Assembly (NCBI GenBank): GCA_012514255.1
Contig: JAAZAP010000335.1
Span: 1 to 11,784 of the forward strand
Reading direction: 5' to 3'
Origin: Bacteroidales bacterium
Lineage (GTDB): Bacteria > Bacteroidota > Bacteroidia > Bacteroidales > VadinHA17
DNA length: 11,784 nt
The notes under the pieces: model-generated
Databases searched by the model: none
Told to the model about the DNA's origin: nothing
The model's input: the letters and a program-made list of their open reading frames with translations, nothing else
Part shown: positions 1 to 8,415 of the stretch, piece after piece
Numbering within the stretch: position 1 is the first letter of the stretch
How the letters are laid out: every line of letters starts with the position of its first letter
Translations under genes and position numbers: made by a program

Positions 1-1
1 C

Positions 2-367
2 TATGATGACCGGGAGATAATTGAAGTGGCTATAAGAGAGGGCAGGGTGATCCTCACCCGTGACCGCCTTTTGCTGAAGAGAGCCACCAGGGCCACAGGT
101 TATCTGGTGAGATCACAATACCATGAGGAGCAGCTAAGAGAGGTCTTTGAGGAATTCGGTCTAAAGAATCAGGTAAAGCTTTTCAGCAGGTGCATAGCAT
201 GCAACACCCTCCTGGAGGAGGTCAGGAAGGAAGACATTGCTGACCGGTTGCTTGCAGATACCCGCACCTACTATGACAGTTTCCGGAGATGCCCCGGATG
301 CGACAGGATATACTGGGAAGGGTCCCATTATGACAACATGAAGAAAAGCCTGTTGCCGTTACTCTGA
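2..367 (+). CDS. Mut7-C RNase/zinc-ribbon domain protein, 5' end outside the window
   Basis: The reading frame is open from base 2 and begins outside the window, so only the C-terminal part is seen. A GTG at base 26 is an internal codon in my reading, not the start. The fragment contains the strand-turn motif RVILTRDR followed by LLLKRA, typical of the PIN-like Mut7-C RNase fold, in which the acidic residue of TRD belongs to the active site. A four-cysteine zinc ribbon follows: RCIAC (Cys56, Cys59, counting from the GTG) and RCPGC (Cys89, Cys92), then WEGSHYDNM, a typical ending of the family. Full family members often run to about 240 residues with a ubiquitin-like N-terminal domain, which would lie upstream. 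The family is predicted to act as an RNase; the substrate is unknown. The next gene on the same strand starts 179 bp downstream. Confidence 0.85.
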   Translation, partial: YDDREIIEVAIREGRVILTRDRLLLKRATRATGYLVRSQYHEEQLREVFEEFGLKNQVKLFSRCIACNTLLEEVRKEDIADRLLADTRTYYDSFRRCPGCDRIYWEGSHYDNMKKSLLPLL

Positions 368-546
368 GCCATACGACATTCAGGTCCGGATTTTTAGGCA
401 CAATCGGTTAATTTTTCTAATTTCGCGGTTTGCATTTATGCCGGCTCTACACACTACTGACGCTTCGTTTATTTCTATGGTTAAAGAGAAACCGTTTAGC
501 GCAGGCTGTAGCATTAGGCAGCAGAAGAACAGATCTGATAAACGAT

Positions 547-3222
547 ATGGCAGAGTATTACAGAAAAGAAGCCGCTGAACTGATCAGTGAGCTTGGCGTA
601 AACGAATCCTCCGGTCTCACCACGGCAGAGGTGAAAAAGAGGCTGGAGCAGTATGGGTACAACCAGTTGGAATCGAAAGCCGGGAAAAGTTTCCTGAGGA
701 TGTTCCTTGAGCAGTTCAGGAGCTTCATGATCATAATACTGCTCATTGCAGCGGCAATATCGGGTGTTGTAGGTGTAATGGAGGGAGAGGGCCTTCTTGA
801 TACCTACATCATAATGGGTATACTGATTGTCAATGCTCTCATCGGGGCCGTTCAGGAGAAGAAGGCCGAGACTTCGCTCGAAGCGCTGAAGGAGCTGGCC
901 TCGCCGTTGTCGAAGGTGCTTCGCGACGGCGCAATTACAGAGGTGAATACACGGGAGCTCGTACCGGGAGACATAGTCATACTTGAGACAGGGGCGGTCA
1001 TACCGGCCGATATCAGGCTTACCGAGGCTGTTAATCTTAAGATACAGGAATCATCTCTTACCGGCGAGAGTGTCCCGGTGGACAAGCTCACCGAGGCACT
1101 GCAAGGGGATGACATCCCCCTGGGTGACAGGAAGAACATGGCTTTTTCAAGCGGTATGGTGACCTATGGACGCGGAAGGGGAGTGGTTGTTACCACCGGG
1201 ATGCAGACAGAGGTGGGTAAGATTGCCGATATGCTGCAGCATGCGGGTGACACTGAAACCCCAATGAGCAAGAGACTCAACCAGCTGGGGAAGATGCTTG
1301 GTATTGTGGCTCTCGCCATCTGCGCAGTGATATTTGCTGTCGGAGTGTTATACGGTAACTCGGTGATGAGCATGTTCATGACCGCGGTGAGCCTCGCTGT
1401 GGCAGCCATACCGGAAGGGCTGCCTGCCGTTTCAACCATTGTACTGGCAATAGGTGTTCAGCGAATGGTTAAGCGTAATGCCATTATACGTACCCTGCCT
1501 TCAGTTGAGACCCTTGGCAGCTCAACGGTTATCTGTTCAGACAAGACAGGCACCCTCACCCAGAACCGTATGACAGTGGTTGAAGCGTATGTCAATCATA
1601 AGCATGATGTCATCAACCGTAGTGCCCCGGGCAGCAAGCTCAACGATGAGGAGATGAAGCTGCTCGCTATCTCAGTGCTCTGTGCTGATGCTTCCATGAA
1701 GATAAATGAGGATGGCAAGTTCACATTCACCGGTGACCCCACCGAGACTGCCCTGCTTGATTTTGGCGTACTGTATAATGTCCACAAGGACGAACTGGAA
1801 AAATTATATCCCAGGGTTGCCGAGATACCGTTTGACTCAGAAAGGAAGAGAATGACCACCGTCAACAGGATGGGAGAGAGAGAGACCAGGGTCAATGTGA
1901 AGGGCGGACTGGATGAGGTGCTCAGCGTATGCGATAAGATTATCATCAACGGAGAGGTGCAGCCTCTTGGCAGCAATGACATTGAACAGATCCGTGAGGC
2001 CAACGAGGAGATGGCTAACGCAGCTCTCCGGGTGCTTGCAATGGCTTACAAGGATTGCCATGAGGCGCCACAGGAGGTGACGATAGGGCAGTTGGAGAAC
2101 GGACTCATCTTTACCGGCCTGCTGGGTATGATTGACCCGGCGAGGCCTGAGGTGATAGATGCTGTGGCGAAGTGTAATACAGCAGGTATCCGGCCTATAA
2201 TGATCACAGGCGACCACAAGAGCACTGCAATGGCCATTGCCAGGGAGATTGGTATCTACCGTGAGGGAGATGTGGCAGTAACAGGATCGGATCTTGAAAA
2301 TATCAATGATGAAGAGCTGGCAGCCTCTGTCGGCAGCATCTCGGTCTATGCCCGGGTGGCACCCGAGCACAAGGTCCGCATAGTAAAGGCATGGCAGAGT
2401 CACAACGAGGTAGTGGCAATGACCGGTGACGGCGTCAATGATGCACCTGCACTTAAACAGGCTGACATAGGCGCGGCGATGGGAGTAGTAGGTACAGACG
2501 TGGCCAAGGGTGCCGCTGACATGATACTCACCGATGATAACTTCGCCACCATCGTCTCTGCTGTGGAGGAAGGCAGGAGGATCTATGACAATATACTCAA
2601 AGTCATTCAGTACCTGCTCTCAACGAATGTGGGCGAGATCTTCCTGATACTGGTCACTTCCGTGTTCAATATGGGAATGCCACTGCTGCCGATACACATC
2701 CTCTGGATCAACCTCGTCACCGACAGCCTCCCGGCGCTGGCGCTGAGCGTTGATCCTCCCGAAGAGGGTATCATGAAACGTAAACCCCGCAGTACGAAAA
2801 AGGGTTTTATGACAAAGGGCATGATCTGGCGTGTGATGTACCAGGGGCTGATGGTGGGAATTATTCCGCTGGTGTCCTATATTATGGGACTGCACGACGG
2901 CGGAGAGGAGCTCGGGCGTACCATGGCATTTGCGACTCTCATGTTTGCACAGCTGGTACATGTACGCAACCTGCACTCGAACGAGAAATCATCATTCCTG
3001 TTCAACCCGTTGAAGAACAAGGCGCTTATTTGGGCCATCCTGGGATCTGCACTGATAGGACTGATAGTACTGCTGATTCCTCCGGTACGCGAAGCCTTCA
3101 GCCTGGCAGTCATGGACCGCGAGCACTGGATCATAGTGATTCTTATGGCCCTGGCTCCGATTCCTGTTGTTGAGCTGTTCAAGCTGTTGAGGATAAACGG
3201 GGTGAAGGGAGACGAGCAGTAA
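547..3222 (+). CDS. P2-type calcium-transporting ATPase
   Basis: This is an inner-membrane P-type ATPase of 891 residues that exports cations, most likely Ca2+, using ATP. The frame is open back to a TTG at 430, but the upstream 39 residues do not resemble the family. ATG 547 ([12 protein letters not shown]) gives the expected N-terminus with the cation-ATPase N domain ([13 protein letters not shown]). Motifs in order: actuator TGES at 172-175; M4 PEGLPA at 289-294; phosphorylation site DKTGTLT with Asp332; nucleotide-domain GDPTETALL and KGG; hinge [18 protein letters not shown]5 has STNVGE and M6 has [11 protein letters not shown], matching the SERCA calcium ligands Asn768, Glu771, Asn796, Thr799 and Asp800. 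The M8 ligand Glu908 appears replaced by Gln in FAQLVHVRN, as in plasma-membrane pumps. No Shine-Dalgarno is evident. Imperfect promoter-like boxes (for example TAATTTCG at 418-425) lie upstream but are weak. Confidence 0.93.
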   Translation: MAEYYRKEAAELISELGVNESSGLTTAEVKKRLEQYGYNQLESKAGKSFLRMFLEQFRSFMIIILLIAAAISGVVGVMEGEGLLDTYIIMGILIVNALIGAVQEKKAETSLEALKELASPLSKVLRDGAITEVNTRELVPGDIVILETGAVIPADIRLTEAVNLKIQESSLTGESVPVDKLTEALQGDDIPLGDRKNMAFSSGMVTYGRGRGVVVTTGMQTEVGKIADMLQHAGDTETPMSKRLNQLGKMLGIVALAICAVIFAVGVLYGNSVMSMFMTAVSLAVAAIPEGLPAVSTIVLAIGVQRMVKRNAIIRTLPSVETLGSSTVICSDKTGTLTQNRMTVVEAYVNHKHDVINRSAPGSKLNDEEMKLLAISVLCADASMKINEDGKFTFTGDPTETALLDFGVLYNVHKDELEKLYPRVAEIPFDSERKRMTTVNRMGERETRVNVKGGLDEVLSVCDKIIINGEVQPLGSNDIEQIREANEEMANAALRVLAMAYKDCHEAPQEVTIGQLENGLIFTGLLGMIDPARPEVIDAVAKCNTAGIRPIMITGDHKSTAMAIAREIGIYREGDVAVTGSDLENINDEELAASVGSISVYARVAPEHKVRIVKAWQSHNEVVAMTGDGVNDAPALKQADIGAAMGVVGTDVAKGAADMILTDDNFATIVSAVEEGRRIYDNILKVIQYLLSTNVGEIFLILVTSVFNMGMPLLPIHILWINLVTDSLPALALSVDPPEEGIMKRKPRSTKKGFMTKGMIWRVMYQGLMVGIIPLVSYIMGLHDGGEELGRTMAFATLMFAQLVHVRNLHSNEKSSFLFNPLKNKALIWAILGSALIGLIVLLIPPVREAFSLAVMDREHWIIVILMALAPIPVVELFKLLRINGVKGDEQ

Positions 3223-3261
3223 TTCGTAAGTCTGCAGCCGGCAGGATTAGATATTTTTTTT

Positions 3262-3309
3262 ACTGCTGACTGCTGACTGCCGACTGCTGACTGCTGACTG
3301 GTACTGCTG
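3262..3309. repeat. Tandem heptanucleotide repeat ACTGCTG
   Basis: Six full 7-bp units plus one shortened unit lie head to tail. Units at 3262, 3269, 3283, 3290 and 3303 are ACTGCTG, the one at 3276 is ACTGCCG, and a 6-bp ACTGGT interrupts at 3297. The array fills the end of the gap between the convergent ATPase and permease genes and stops two bases before the permease stop codon. A run of eight T (3254-3261) flanks it on the left. Its unit length is not a multiple of three and it lies outside coding sequence, so copy-number changes would not disturb either protein. Confidence 0.9.
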
Positions 3310-3311
3310 AC

Positions 3312-4256
3312 TTACTTGGCAATGGGTCCGGCCGGAACCTCTTCCACCTTGCGTTCGCGTCTGCCGGTGATGCCAAAGAACCATATCAGGGAGAGTGATA
3401 TGATTACCATGCCGGCAACGGTCACCCAGTCGGCCTTCTCTCCCGGTACAATCAGCCAGCTAAGGATGGCACCGAACACCGGAATTATGAATTTCCACAG
3501 GTTCAGCTCGCTCACCTTCACCTCGGGGCGTTTCAGAAGCACGTACCATCTGGAGAAGGTAAATGCTGACATGAAAGAGAGCCATGTGAGGACCAGCCAG
3601 TAGCGCAGGGGGAAATCGGGCTTGGAAGGAACCTCTTCAATGCCGAACGATAACAGGAACATTACCGCCCCTCCGACAAAGAGCGAGAATGAGCTCAGCA
3701 CCAGCGGATTCATGTTTTTCCCGTTTTTGGAGACGAGTACATTGCTCGTTGCTGTGGAGATATTGGCAATAAAGATCATGATTATTCCAAGCATCTCTCC
3801 CGGAAGGCCAAACCGGAATCCCTGCCTGCCTGCACTTACGAGCACAATCCCGGCCAGGCCTAGAATGATTGTGGTCACCTTGGCACGGGTAAAGCGTTCC
3901 TCTTTGATTATTATCCTGGAGACGATGGCTGTCACGAAGGGCTGTGAACCGACGATCACTGCTCCCAGGGCGCCCGGCACACGATCCATGCCCAGGTAGA
4001 AGAGGATATAGTTGATAAACACCTGCAGGAGGGTGACCCAGATGGCCAGGCTGCGGTTCTCAAGGATCATCCTTACATATACCCGTGGTATTACCGTGAA
4101 TGGGAGGATCATCAGTCCCGACAGCAAAAAACGGGTACCAGCGAAATGAACGGGAGTTGAATATTGCAGCCCCACCTTAATGAACGGATAGGCTGTTGAC
4201 CACATCAGGCATGTTATTATAGCCCAGATGATGGTGTTGGCATGTCGGTCAGTCAT
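3312..4256 (-). CDS. EamA/DMT-family permease
   Basis: This is a membrane transporter of the drug/metabolite superfamily, about 314 residues, with roughly ten hydrophobic segments arranged as two EamA halves. Recognisable family stretches are MWSTAYPFIKVGL in the first segment, GALGAVIVGSQPFVTAIVS before the mid-protein loop, and SELNLWKFIIPVFGAILSW near the end of the second half. The tail is short, basic and hydrophilic (GRRERKVEEV). The frame extends seven codons upstream to a TTG at 4277; I prefer the ATG at 4256 because MTDRHANTIIW leads straight into the first membrane segment. The substrate cannot be read from sequence; the family includes exporters of amino acids and metabolites. The gene starts 33 bp after the stop of the S9 peptidase gene on the same strand, which suggests co-transcription. 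Confidence 0.87.
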   Translation of the reverse strand: MTDRHANTIIWAIITCLMWSTAYPFIKVGLQYSTPVHFAGTRFLLSGLMILPFTVIPRVYVRMILENRSLAIWVTLLQVFINYILFYLGMDRVPGALGAVIVGSQPFVTAIVSRIIIKEERFTRAKVTTIILGLAGIVLVSAGRQGFRFGLPGEMLGIIMIFIANISTATSNVLVSKNGKNMNPLVLSSFSLFVGGAVMFLLSFGIEEVPSKPDFPLRYWLVLTWLSFMSAFTFSRWYVLLKRPEVKVSELNLWKFIIPVFGAILSWLIVPGEKADWVTVAGMVIISLSLIWFFGITGRRERKVEEVPAGPIAK

Positions 4257-4289
4257 CTGAAACAGATAAGACTGCAAATATCGCTTTTT

Positions 4290-6554
4290 TTATTTCTCCT
4301 TTTTATTCCAGTCAGGGGGTTTTACTCCCAGGAGATGCTCCACGAAGAAATCCATTCTCCTCCGTTCGCCATACTCCCCGCCGCTGCTGTGCTTCATCCC
4401 CGGCACCAGCAGGTAGTCAAAGTCCTTGTTTGCCTTGATAAGGGCATTCACAAGCTGGGTGGTGGAAGCGGGATCGACGTTATTGTCCATCTCGCCGTTG
4501 ATAAGCAACAGTTTGCCTTTCAGCCTCCAGGCGTTCTCCACGTTTGACGACTCGGCGTAGCTCTGGTCAACTGGCCATCCCATCCATTGCTCGTTCCACC
4601 ATATCTTGTCCATCCTGTTATCATGGCAGCCGCATGAGGAAACGGCAACATCATAAAATTCAGGGTGGAAGAGAAGTGCGCCGGTGGAGTTCTGGCCTCC
4701 TGCCGAGGTGCCGTAGATACCTACACGCTCAATATCCATGTACGGATATTTCTCTGCGGCAGCCTTCATCCATGATATCCTGTCGGGGAAGCCGGCATCC
4801 CTGATGTTCTTCCAGGCTACGTCATGGAATTTCTTTGACCTGTTGGAAGTCCCCATGCCGTCAATCTGAACCACAATGAATCCCAGTTCGGCCAGTGAGT
4901 TCATATTGCCGAAGGTGGGGCGGAACGACTTCGGAACGAAGCTGCTGTGCGGGCCGGCATAGATATTTTCAATCACCGGGTACTTACGCGAAGGATCGAA
5001 ATTGAGGGGCCGGATGATCACTCCCCAGATGTCTGTTGCGCCATCACGACCCTTTGCAGTAAATACCTCCGGGAACTGCCAGCCGGTAGTCAGCAGGTCC
5101 TTTACATCAGCCTCGGCCAGTCTCATCACCTCGCTGCCGTCAGCCATGCTGCGCACCGATGAGACCGGGGGCATGTCAACCCTGGACCATGTGTCAACGA
5201 AATATTCCCCGTTCTCCGAAAAGTGGGCCTCATGGTTGCCGTCAGCCGGCGTCAGATGAGTCAGGTCCGTACCGTCAAAGCTAATTTTATAATAATGAAT
5301 GAGGTATGGATCACCCTTTTCCCGACCGGAGGCCCTGAAGATGATGCTCCTCTCTTTCTCGTCAACTCTGACCACACCCCTCACAACCCACTCGCCACGG
5401 GTGATCTGGTTCTTTACCTTTCCCGTGTTTCCGTCATACAACCACAGATGGTTCCATCCGTCGCGCTCAGAGGCCCAGATGATCTCTCCGGTCTCCTTCA
5501 CGTCGTGCCTGTATCGCTTGCCGCTGTAGTCTATGAAGGTGGGCGACTGCTCATCTATCACCACGTTCATCTTCCCGGTGGCGGCGTCAATTCTCATCAC
5601 CCTGTAAACCTGGTGCCCCCGTTTGTTGTATTCAAAGGTCAGGGAGTTGCCAAGGGAGTCCCAACTGAAATTTTCAAGACTGTACTGGTTCGGGATCATG
5701 GTCTCGTCAACAACTATGTGCTTCCTTTCAGCCACGTCAAAGATCTGAGGATACAGCTGGGGAACAGCATCTCCGGGTTTGGTGTATTCGTAAGTATGGT
5801 ATTGAGGCTGTAGCTGACCCTCGGGTGATGATTCCACGTAAGAGATCATATGCTTTTCTGCCGGAATTACCCGATAAGCCATTATTTTCCTGGAGTCGGG
5901 AGACCAGTAGATGGAAGCCGAGTAATATTTCCCAATTCCGCCGTCATAACTCAGCCGGTACTCCTTACTGTCATCGGTTGTTCTGATCCAGAGGTTGTGA
6001 TCACGCACGAAGGCAATCATTTTTTTGTTTGGTGAAGTGTCCGGCCTGCCGATTGATTCATCACGGAAGCCCCACGGCCATCGGCCGTCTCCTCTCCATG
6101 AGAAGGGTCGCCTCGCCTCCCGCTGCTTCTTCATGGTATATCTCTTCAGATCACATGAGTAAACCCAGCCCGAATATTCAAAGGTCATGGTCTTCAGATC
6201 ATCGGCCATGGACAGGTTCCTGATTGGCAGATTTGCGGCACTGATAGAATCACCTGAAGCCACGGCAAGTGCGCTTGCCACCCTGGCGGCATCAAATGCC
6301 TTTTTCCTTGTCTTCTTTACCGGATCAGCAAGAATATAGTCCTTGCCGGCAGGTGTCTGGTCCTCAAAGAGAAGGAGATTAGTTGCACCAACCCATTCCG
6401 GGTTGATGTCACTGTGCCATACCTTTCCCGACAGTTGTTTGCTGATACTGGCTGCCCTTTCATAATCCCTTTCGGTCACCTGACCTGAAAGGGTCAGACT
6501 GCCAGTGGCTGCAAACAGAATAGAAAATAAACCGTAAACAAATGTTCTGTTCAT
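4290..6554 (-). CDS. Secreted S9 family serine peptidase with DPP-IV type propeller
   Basis: This 754-residue protein has an N-terminal signal peptide (hydrophobic core FVYGLFSILFAATGSL), so it is probably periplasmic or surface-exposed. Residues about 90-480 form the DPP-IV N-terminal beta-propeller region, with blade motifs such as SPNKKMIAFVRDHNLWI and SERDGWNHLWLYDG. Residues about 510-745 form the alpha/beta hydrolase domain. The catalytic triad is visible: Ser617 in GTSAGG, Asp690 in NGEMDNNVD, and His722 in GMKHS. The oxyanion-side motif GMGTSNRS and the HDNRMDKIW segment are typical of Bacteroidota members. The family cleaves peptides, many members removing N-terminal dipeptides. The paired-Glu segment that anchors the substrate amino terminus in DPP-IV (DWVYEEE in the human enzyme) appears absent here: YDGGIGKYYSASIYWSP runs where it should be. 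True dipeptidyl-peptidase specificity is therefore uncertain. Confidence 0.91.
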   Translation of the reverse strand: MNRTFVYGLFSILFAATGSLTLSGQVTERDYERAASISKQLSGKVWHSDINPEWVGATNLLLFEDQTPAGKDYILADPVKKTRKKAFDAARVASALAVASGDSISAANLPIRNLSMADDLKTMTFEYSGWVYSCDLKRYTMKKQREARRPFSWRGDGRWPWGFRDESIGRPDTSPNKKMIAFVRDHNLWIRTTDDSKEYRLSYDGGIGKYYSASIYWSPDSRKIMAYRVIPAEKHMISYVESSPEGQLQPQYHTYEYTKPGDAVPQLYPQIFDVAERKHIVVDETMIPNQYSLENFSWDSLGNSLTFEYNKRGHQVYRVMRIDAATGKMNVVIDEQSPTFIDYSGKRYRHDVKETGEIIWASERDGWNHLWLYDGNTGKVKNQITRGEWVVRGVVRVDEKERSIIFRASGREKGDPYLIHYYKISFDGTDLTHLTPADGNHEAHFSENGEYFVDTWSRVDMPPVSSVRSMADGSEVMRLAEADVKDLLTTGWQFPEVFTAKGRDGATDIWGVIIRPLNFDPSRKYPVIENIYAGPHSSFVPKSFRPTFGNMNSLAELGFIVVQIDGMGTSNRSKKFHDVAWKNIRDAGFPDRISWMKAAAEKYPYMDIERVGIYGTSAGGQNSTGALLFHPEFYDVAVSSCGCHDNRMDKIWWNEQWMGWPVDQSYAESSNVENAWRLKGKLLLINGEMDNNVDPASTTQLVNALIKANKDFDYLLVPGMKHSSGGEYGERRRMDFFVEHLLGVKPPDWNKKEK

Positions 6555-6577
6555 CTCACGACTGTTTTATTTTTATG

Positions 6578-6608
6578 CATAGTTAATATAAGTTTAGTGT
6601 ATTTGAAA
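6578..6608 (-). promoter_or_regulatory. Candidate Bacteroidota promoter for the S9 peptidase gene
   Basis: On the minus strand, TTTC (6605-6608) is separated by exactly 19 bases from TAACTATG (6578-6585). The phylum consensus is TTTG or TTG, 17-23 bases, then TAnnTTTG. Each box differs from consensus at one position. The predicted transcription start would be about 18 bases before the ATG at 6554, giving a short leader. This is pattern matching only. Confidence 0.45.
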
Positions 6609-6630
6609 CACTTTTCAGATGTTAAATTAG
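6602..6630 (+). promoter_or_regulatory. Candidate Bacteroidota promoter for the ThDP-enzyme gene
   Basis: TTTG (6602-6605) is followed after 17 bases by TAAATTAG (6623-6630), one mismatch from TAnnTTTG. The spacing is at the short end of the accepted range. It would give a leader of roughly 55 bases before the ATG at 6692. The -33 element overlaps that of the divergent peptidase promoter, so the two may compete. The surrounding 137 bp gap is strongly AT-rich and holds a run of eight T at 6641-6648. Confidence 0.3.
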
Positions 6631-6691
6631 TTATTTTATGTTTTTTTTACATTATTAAAACCAAATTTAAGAGCCCGGACCGCGAGTTAAG

Positions 6692-8374
6692 ATGAAGATT
6701 GAAGATTATATCGCAGAGCGATTGAGAGACGCCGGTGTCAGGCGGTTTTTCGGTATCCCGGGTGGTCCTTCAATACCATATATGGAAGCCTTCAGGAAGG
6801 CCGGGATAGAGTTTGTCCTGACGGCACACGAGGCTTCGGCGGCGGTAATGGCGGATGTAACGGCAAGGTTGACGGGTGTGACAGGAGTCTGTCATGCCAC
6901 ATTTGGTCCGGGAGCAGTGAATCTTGCTTCGGGGTTAGGAGGTTCGCTGCTTGACCGTTCTGCTGTCATTGCACTGACTTCTGAGATGCCTGACTCCTGG
7001 CTTGGACGGACTGCACAGATGAATATTGACCATCAGGCTCTGTTCAGGCCGCTCACCCGGGCCACCTTCCGGCTCAGCGCTGGCAATGCGCAGGAAGTGA
7101 TTGATCGCAGCCTTCTACTGGCTAATGAAGAGTATCCGGGTCCTGTTCACATCGGGTTGCCGTCTGACCTTGCCGGCAGCGAAGTGTGCCTGACTGCAGC
7201 GGATGCCGGGGCAGGAGCAGGAGCAGGATCAGGATCAGGAGAGCCTGCGCCGGTTAGGTTTCATTCGGACCACCATAAGGAAGCTGGCGGAGAGAGTGAG
7301 GAACAGTCAGACAGCGGGTGCAGTCAGGGCCACAGTGGCATATGGAGCAGAGCGGGCGTGTTGATTGCTTCTGCACGCAGGCCTCTTATTGTTGGCGGTC
7401 TGACAGCCATGAGGACGGGGGCAGGAAAGGCTCTTGCAGGATTCCTCGCCGGGCATGATGTACCATTAATAGTCACCCCGATGGCAAAAGGAATAATACC
7501 GGCAGATCATCCCTGTTTTGCGGGGGTACTGTTCCATGCACTGAGCGACCGTCTGGGGAAGCTTATCAGTGAAGCAGATCTTATCATAGGATTAGGGTAT
7601 GATCCCGTGGAGTATAATTATGAATCATGGCTTCCTGATATTCCGCTGGTCCATCTTGACACAAGGTCATCCGACCTGAGGATAAAAGGTGCCATCGAGA
7701 TCGTATCGCCAGCATGGAGATGGTTTGAGATACTGGCACCATTGAATGATTCAGCTGAGATGGTCATGCTGGCCGCCGGGATCAGGCGTGAGATCAGTGA
7801 TGCTTTCTCCGGCAGGTCAACCGGGTTCAGTCCTGTGACCGTTCTGTCCCTGTTGAGGGAGATCATGCCCTCCACAGCCACTGTCACTGCTGATGTGGGA
7901 TCACACCTCCATGTTCTTGGACAGCTATGGGATGTGAAGGATGGTAAACTGGTTATGACCAACGGATGGTCCTCTATGGGATTTGGACTTCCTGCAGCTA
8001 TTGCTGCTGCCCTGGCAGGTGATGGAGAGCATGTAGTGTGCATTACCGGTGACGGGGGTTTCCTGATGCATGCCGGCGAGATTATGACAGCCCGCAGGTT
8101 CGGGCTGAAGATAATCATAGTGGTGCTCAGTGACGGGGAACTGAATCTCATCAGGGTTAAGCAAGCATGGAAGAGTATTAATCCGTATGGTGTACAGGTC
8201 AGTACCGGTTCACTCTTTGGGGCAAACAGTTTTCTGGGGATTGAGGTCATACGTGTCACGGATGCAGTAGCCATGCGTTCCGCCGTCACAAAAGCACTTA
8301 GTCGCGACGACAGCGTGATAATAGAGGCTGTTATTGATCCCTCCCTGTACGGTGATTTAGTTGTAAGAAGCTAA
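6692..8374 (+). CDS. Thiamine-diphosphate-dependent enzyme, acetolactate synthase-like
   Basis: This 560-residue protein has the three-domain layout of the acetolactate synthase/pyruvate oxidase superfamily. The N-terminal Pyr domain carries HEASAAVMADVTARLTG with the catalytic Glu47 that activates the cofactor, then FGPGAVNLASG. The middle domain holds RRPLIVGG and EADLIIGLGYDPVEYN. The C-terminal PP domain holds the diphosphate/Mg2+ motif starting at GDG (453-455). The usual NN at its end is SDG here (480-482); Asp in that place also occurs in catabolic acetolactate synthases. Between the Pyr and middle domains lies an extended hydrophilic linker (about residues 170-218), partly encoded by a hexanucleotide repeat. 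No ilvN, ilvC or decarboxylase gene is adjacent, so the substrate cannot be assigned; branched-chain amino acid synthesis is not supported by context. The ATG at 6692 fits the family N-terminus (MKIEDYIAERLRDAGV). Confidence 0.86.
   Translation: MKIEDYIAERLRDAGVRRFFGIPGGPSIPYMEAFRKAGIEFVLTAHEASAAVMADVTARLTGVTGVCHATFGPGAVNLASGLGGSLLDRSAVIALTSEMPDSWLGRTAQMNIDHQALFRPLTRATFRLSAGNAQEVIDRSLLLANEEYPGPVHIGLPSDLAGSEVCLTAADAGAGAGAGSGSGEPAPVRFHSDHHKEAGGESEEQSDSGCSQGHSGIWSRAGVLIASARRPLIVGGLTAMRTGAGKALAGFLAGHDVPLIVTPMAKGIIPADHPCFAGVLFHALSDRLGKLISEADLIIGLGYDPVEYNYESWLPDIPLVHLDTRSSDLRIKGAIEIVSPAWRWFEILAPLNDSAEMVMLAAGIRREISDAFSGRSTGFSPVTVLSLLREIMPSTATVTADVGSHLHVLGQLWDVKDGKLVMTNGWSSMGFGLPAAIAAALAGDGEHVVCITGDGGFLMHAGEIMTARRFGLKIIIVVLSDGELNLIRVKQAWKSINPYGVQVSTGSLFGANSFLGIEVIRVTDAVAMRSAVTKALSRDDSVIIEAVIDPSLYGDLVVRS
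7211..7240 (+). repeat. In-frame hexanucleotide repeat inside the ThDP-enzyme gene
   Basis: Five 6-bp units lie in tandem: three GCAGGA (7211-7228) and two TCAGGA (7229-7240). They encode alternating Ala/Ser and Gly in the linker after the Pyr domain. Because the unit is two codons long, copy-number change would alter linker length without shifting frame. Confidence 0.85.
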
Positions 8375-8376
8375 GA

Positions 8377-8415
8377 GGCTGCTATTCCTTCTCTTTCTTA
8401 GCAGCCGGCTTTTTG
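8377..8415 (+). terminator. Probable intrinsic terminator after the ThDP-enzyme gene
   Basis: GGCTGCTA (8377-8384) pairs perfectly with TAGCAGCC (8399-8406) around a 14-base loop, and is followed by GGC and a run of five T, then another T-run. It begins three bases after the TAA at 8372-8374. The hairpin overlaps the 3' end and stop codon of the convergent THX gene. On the minus strand no T-run follows, so it should act mainly on the plus strand. The long loop lowers confidence. Confidence 0.45.

Noticed and set aside
430..546. N-terminal extension of the calcium ATPase from a TTG start
   Set aside because: The 39 added residues do not resemble the family, and the ATG at 547 gives the expected N-terminus; the stretch is more likely promoter and leader.
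1837..2403. 188-codon open frame on the minus strand inside the ATPase gene
   Set aside because: It lies wholly antisense to a well-conserved gene and its translation shows no recognisable domain; it is a codon-bias shadow.
3230..3261. Intrinsic terminator after the calcium ATPase gene
   Set aside because: The only stem (CTGC/GCAG) is four pairs and lies about ten bases from the T8 run, too weak to call.
3262..3309. CRISPR array
   Set aside because: The 7-bp units are directly contiguous without spacers and there are no cas genes nearby.
7618..8289. 223-codon open frame on the minus strand inside the ThDP-enzyme gene
   Set aside because: The opposite strand carries the conserved ThDP motifs; the antisense product is Ser/Pro/Thr-rich with no domain.
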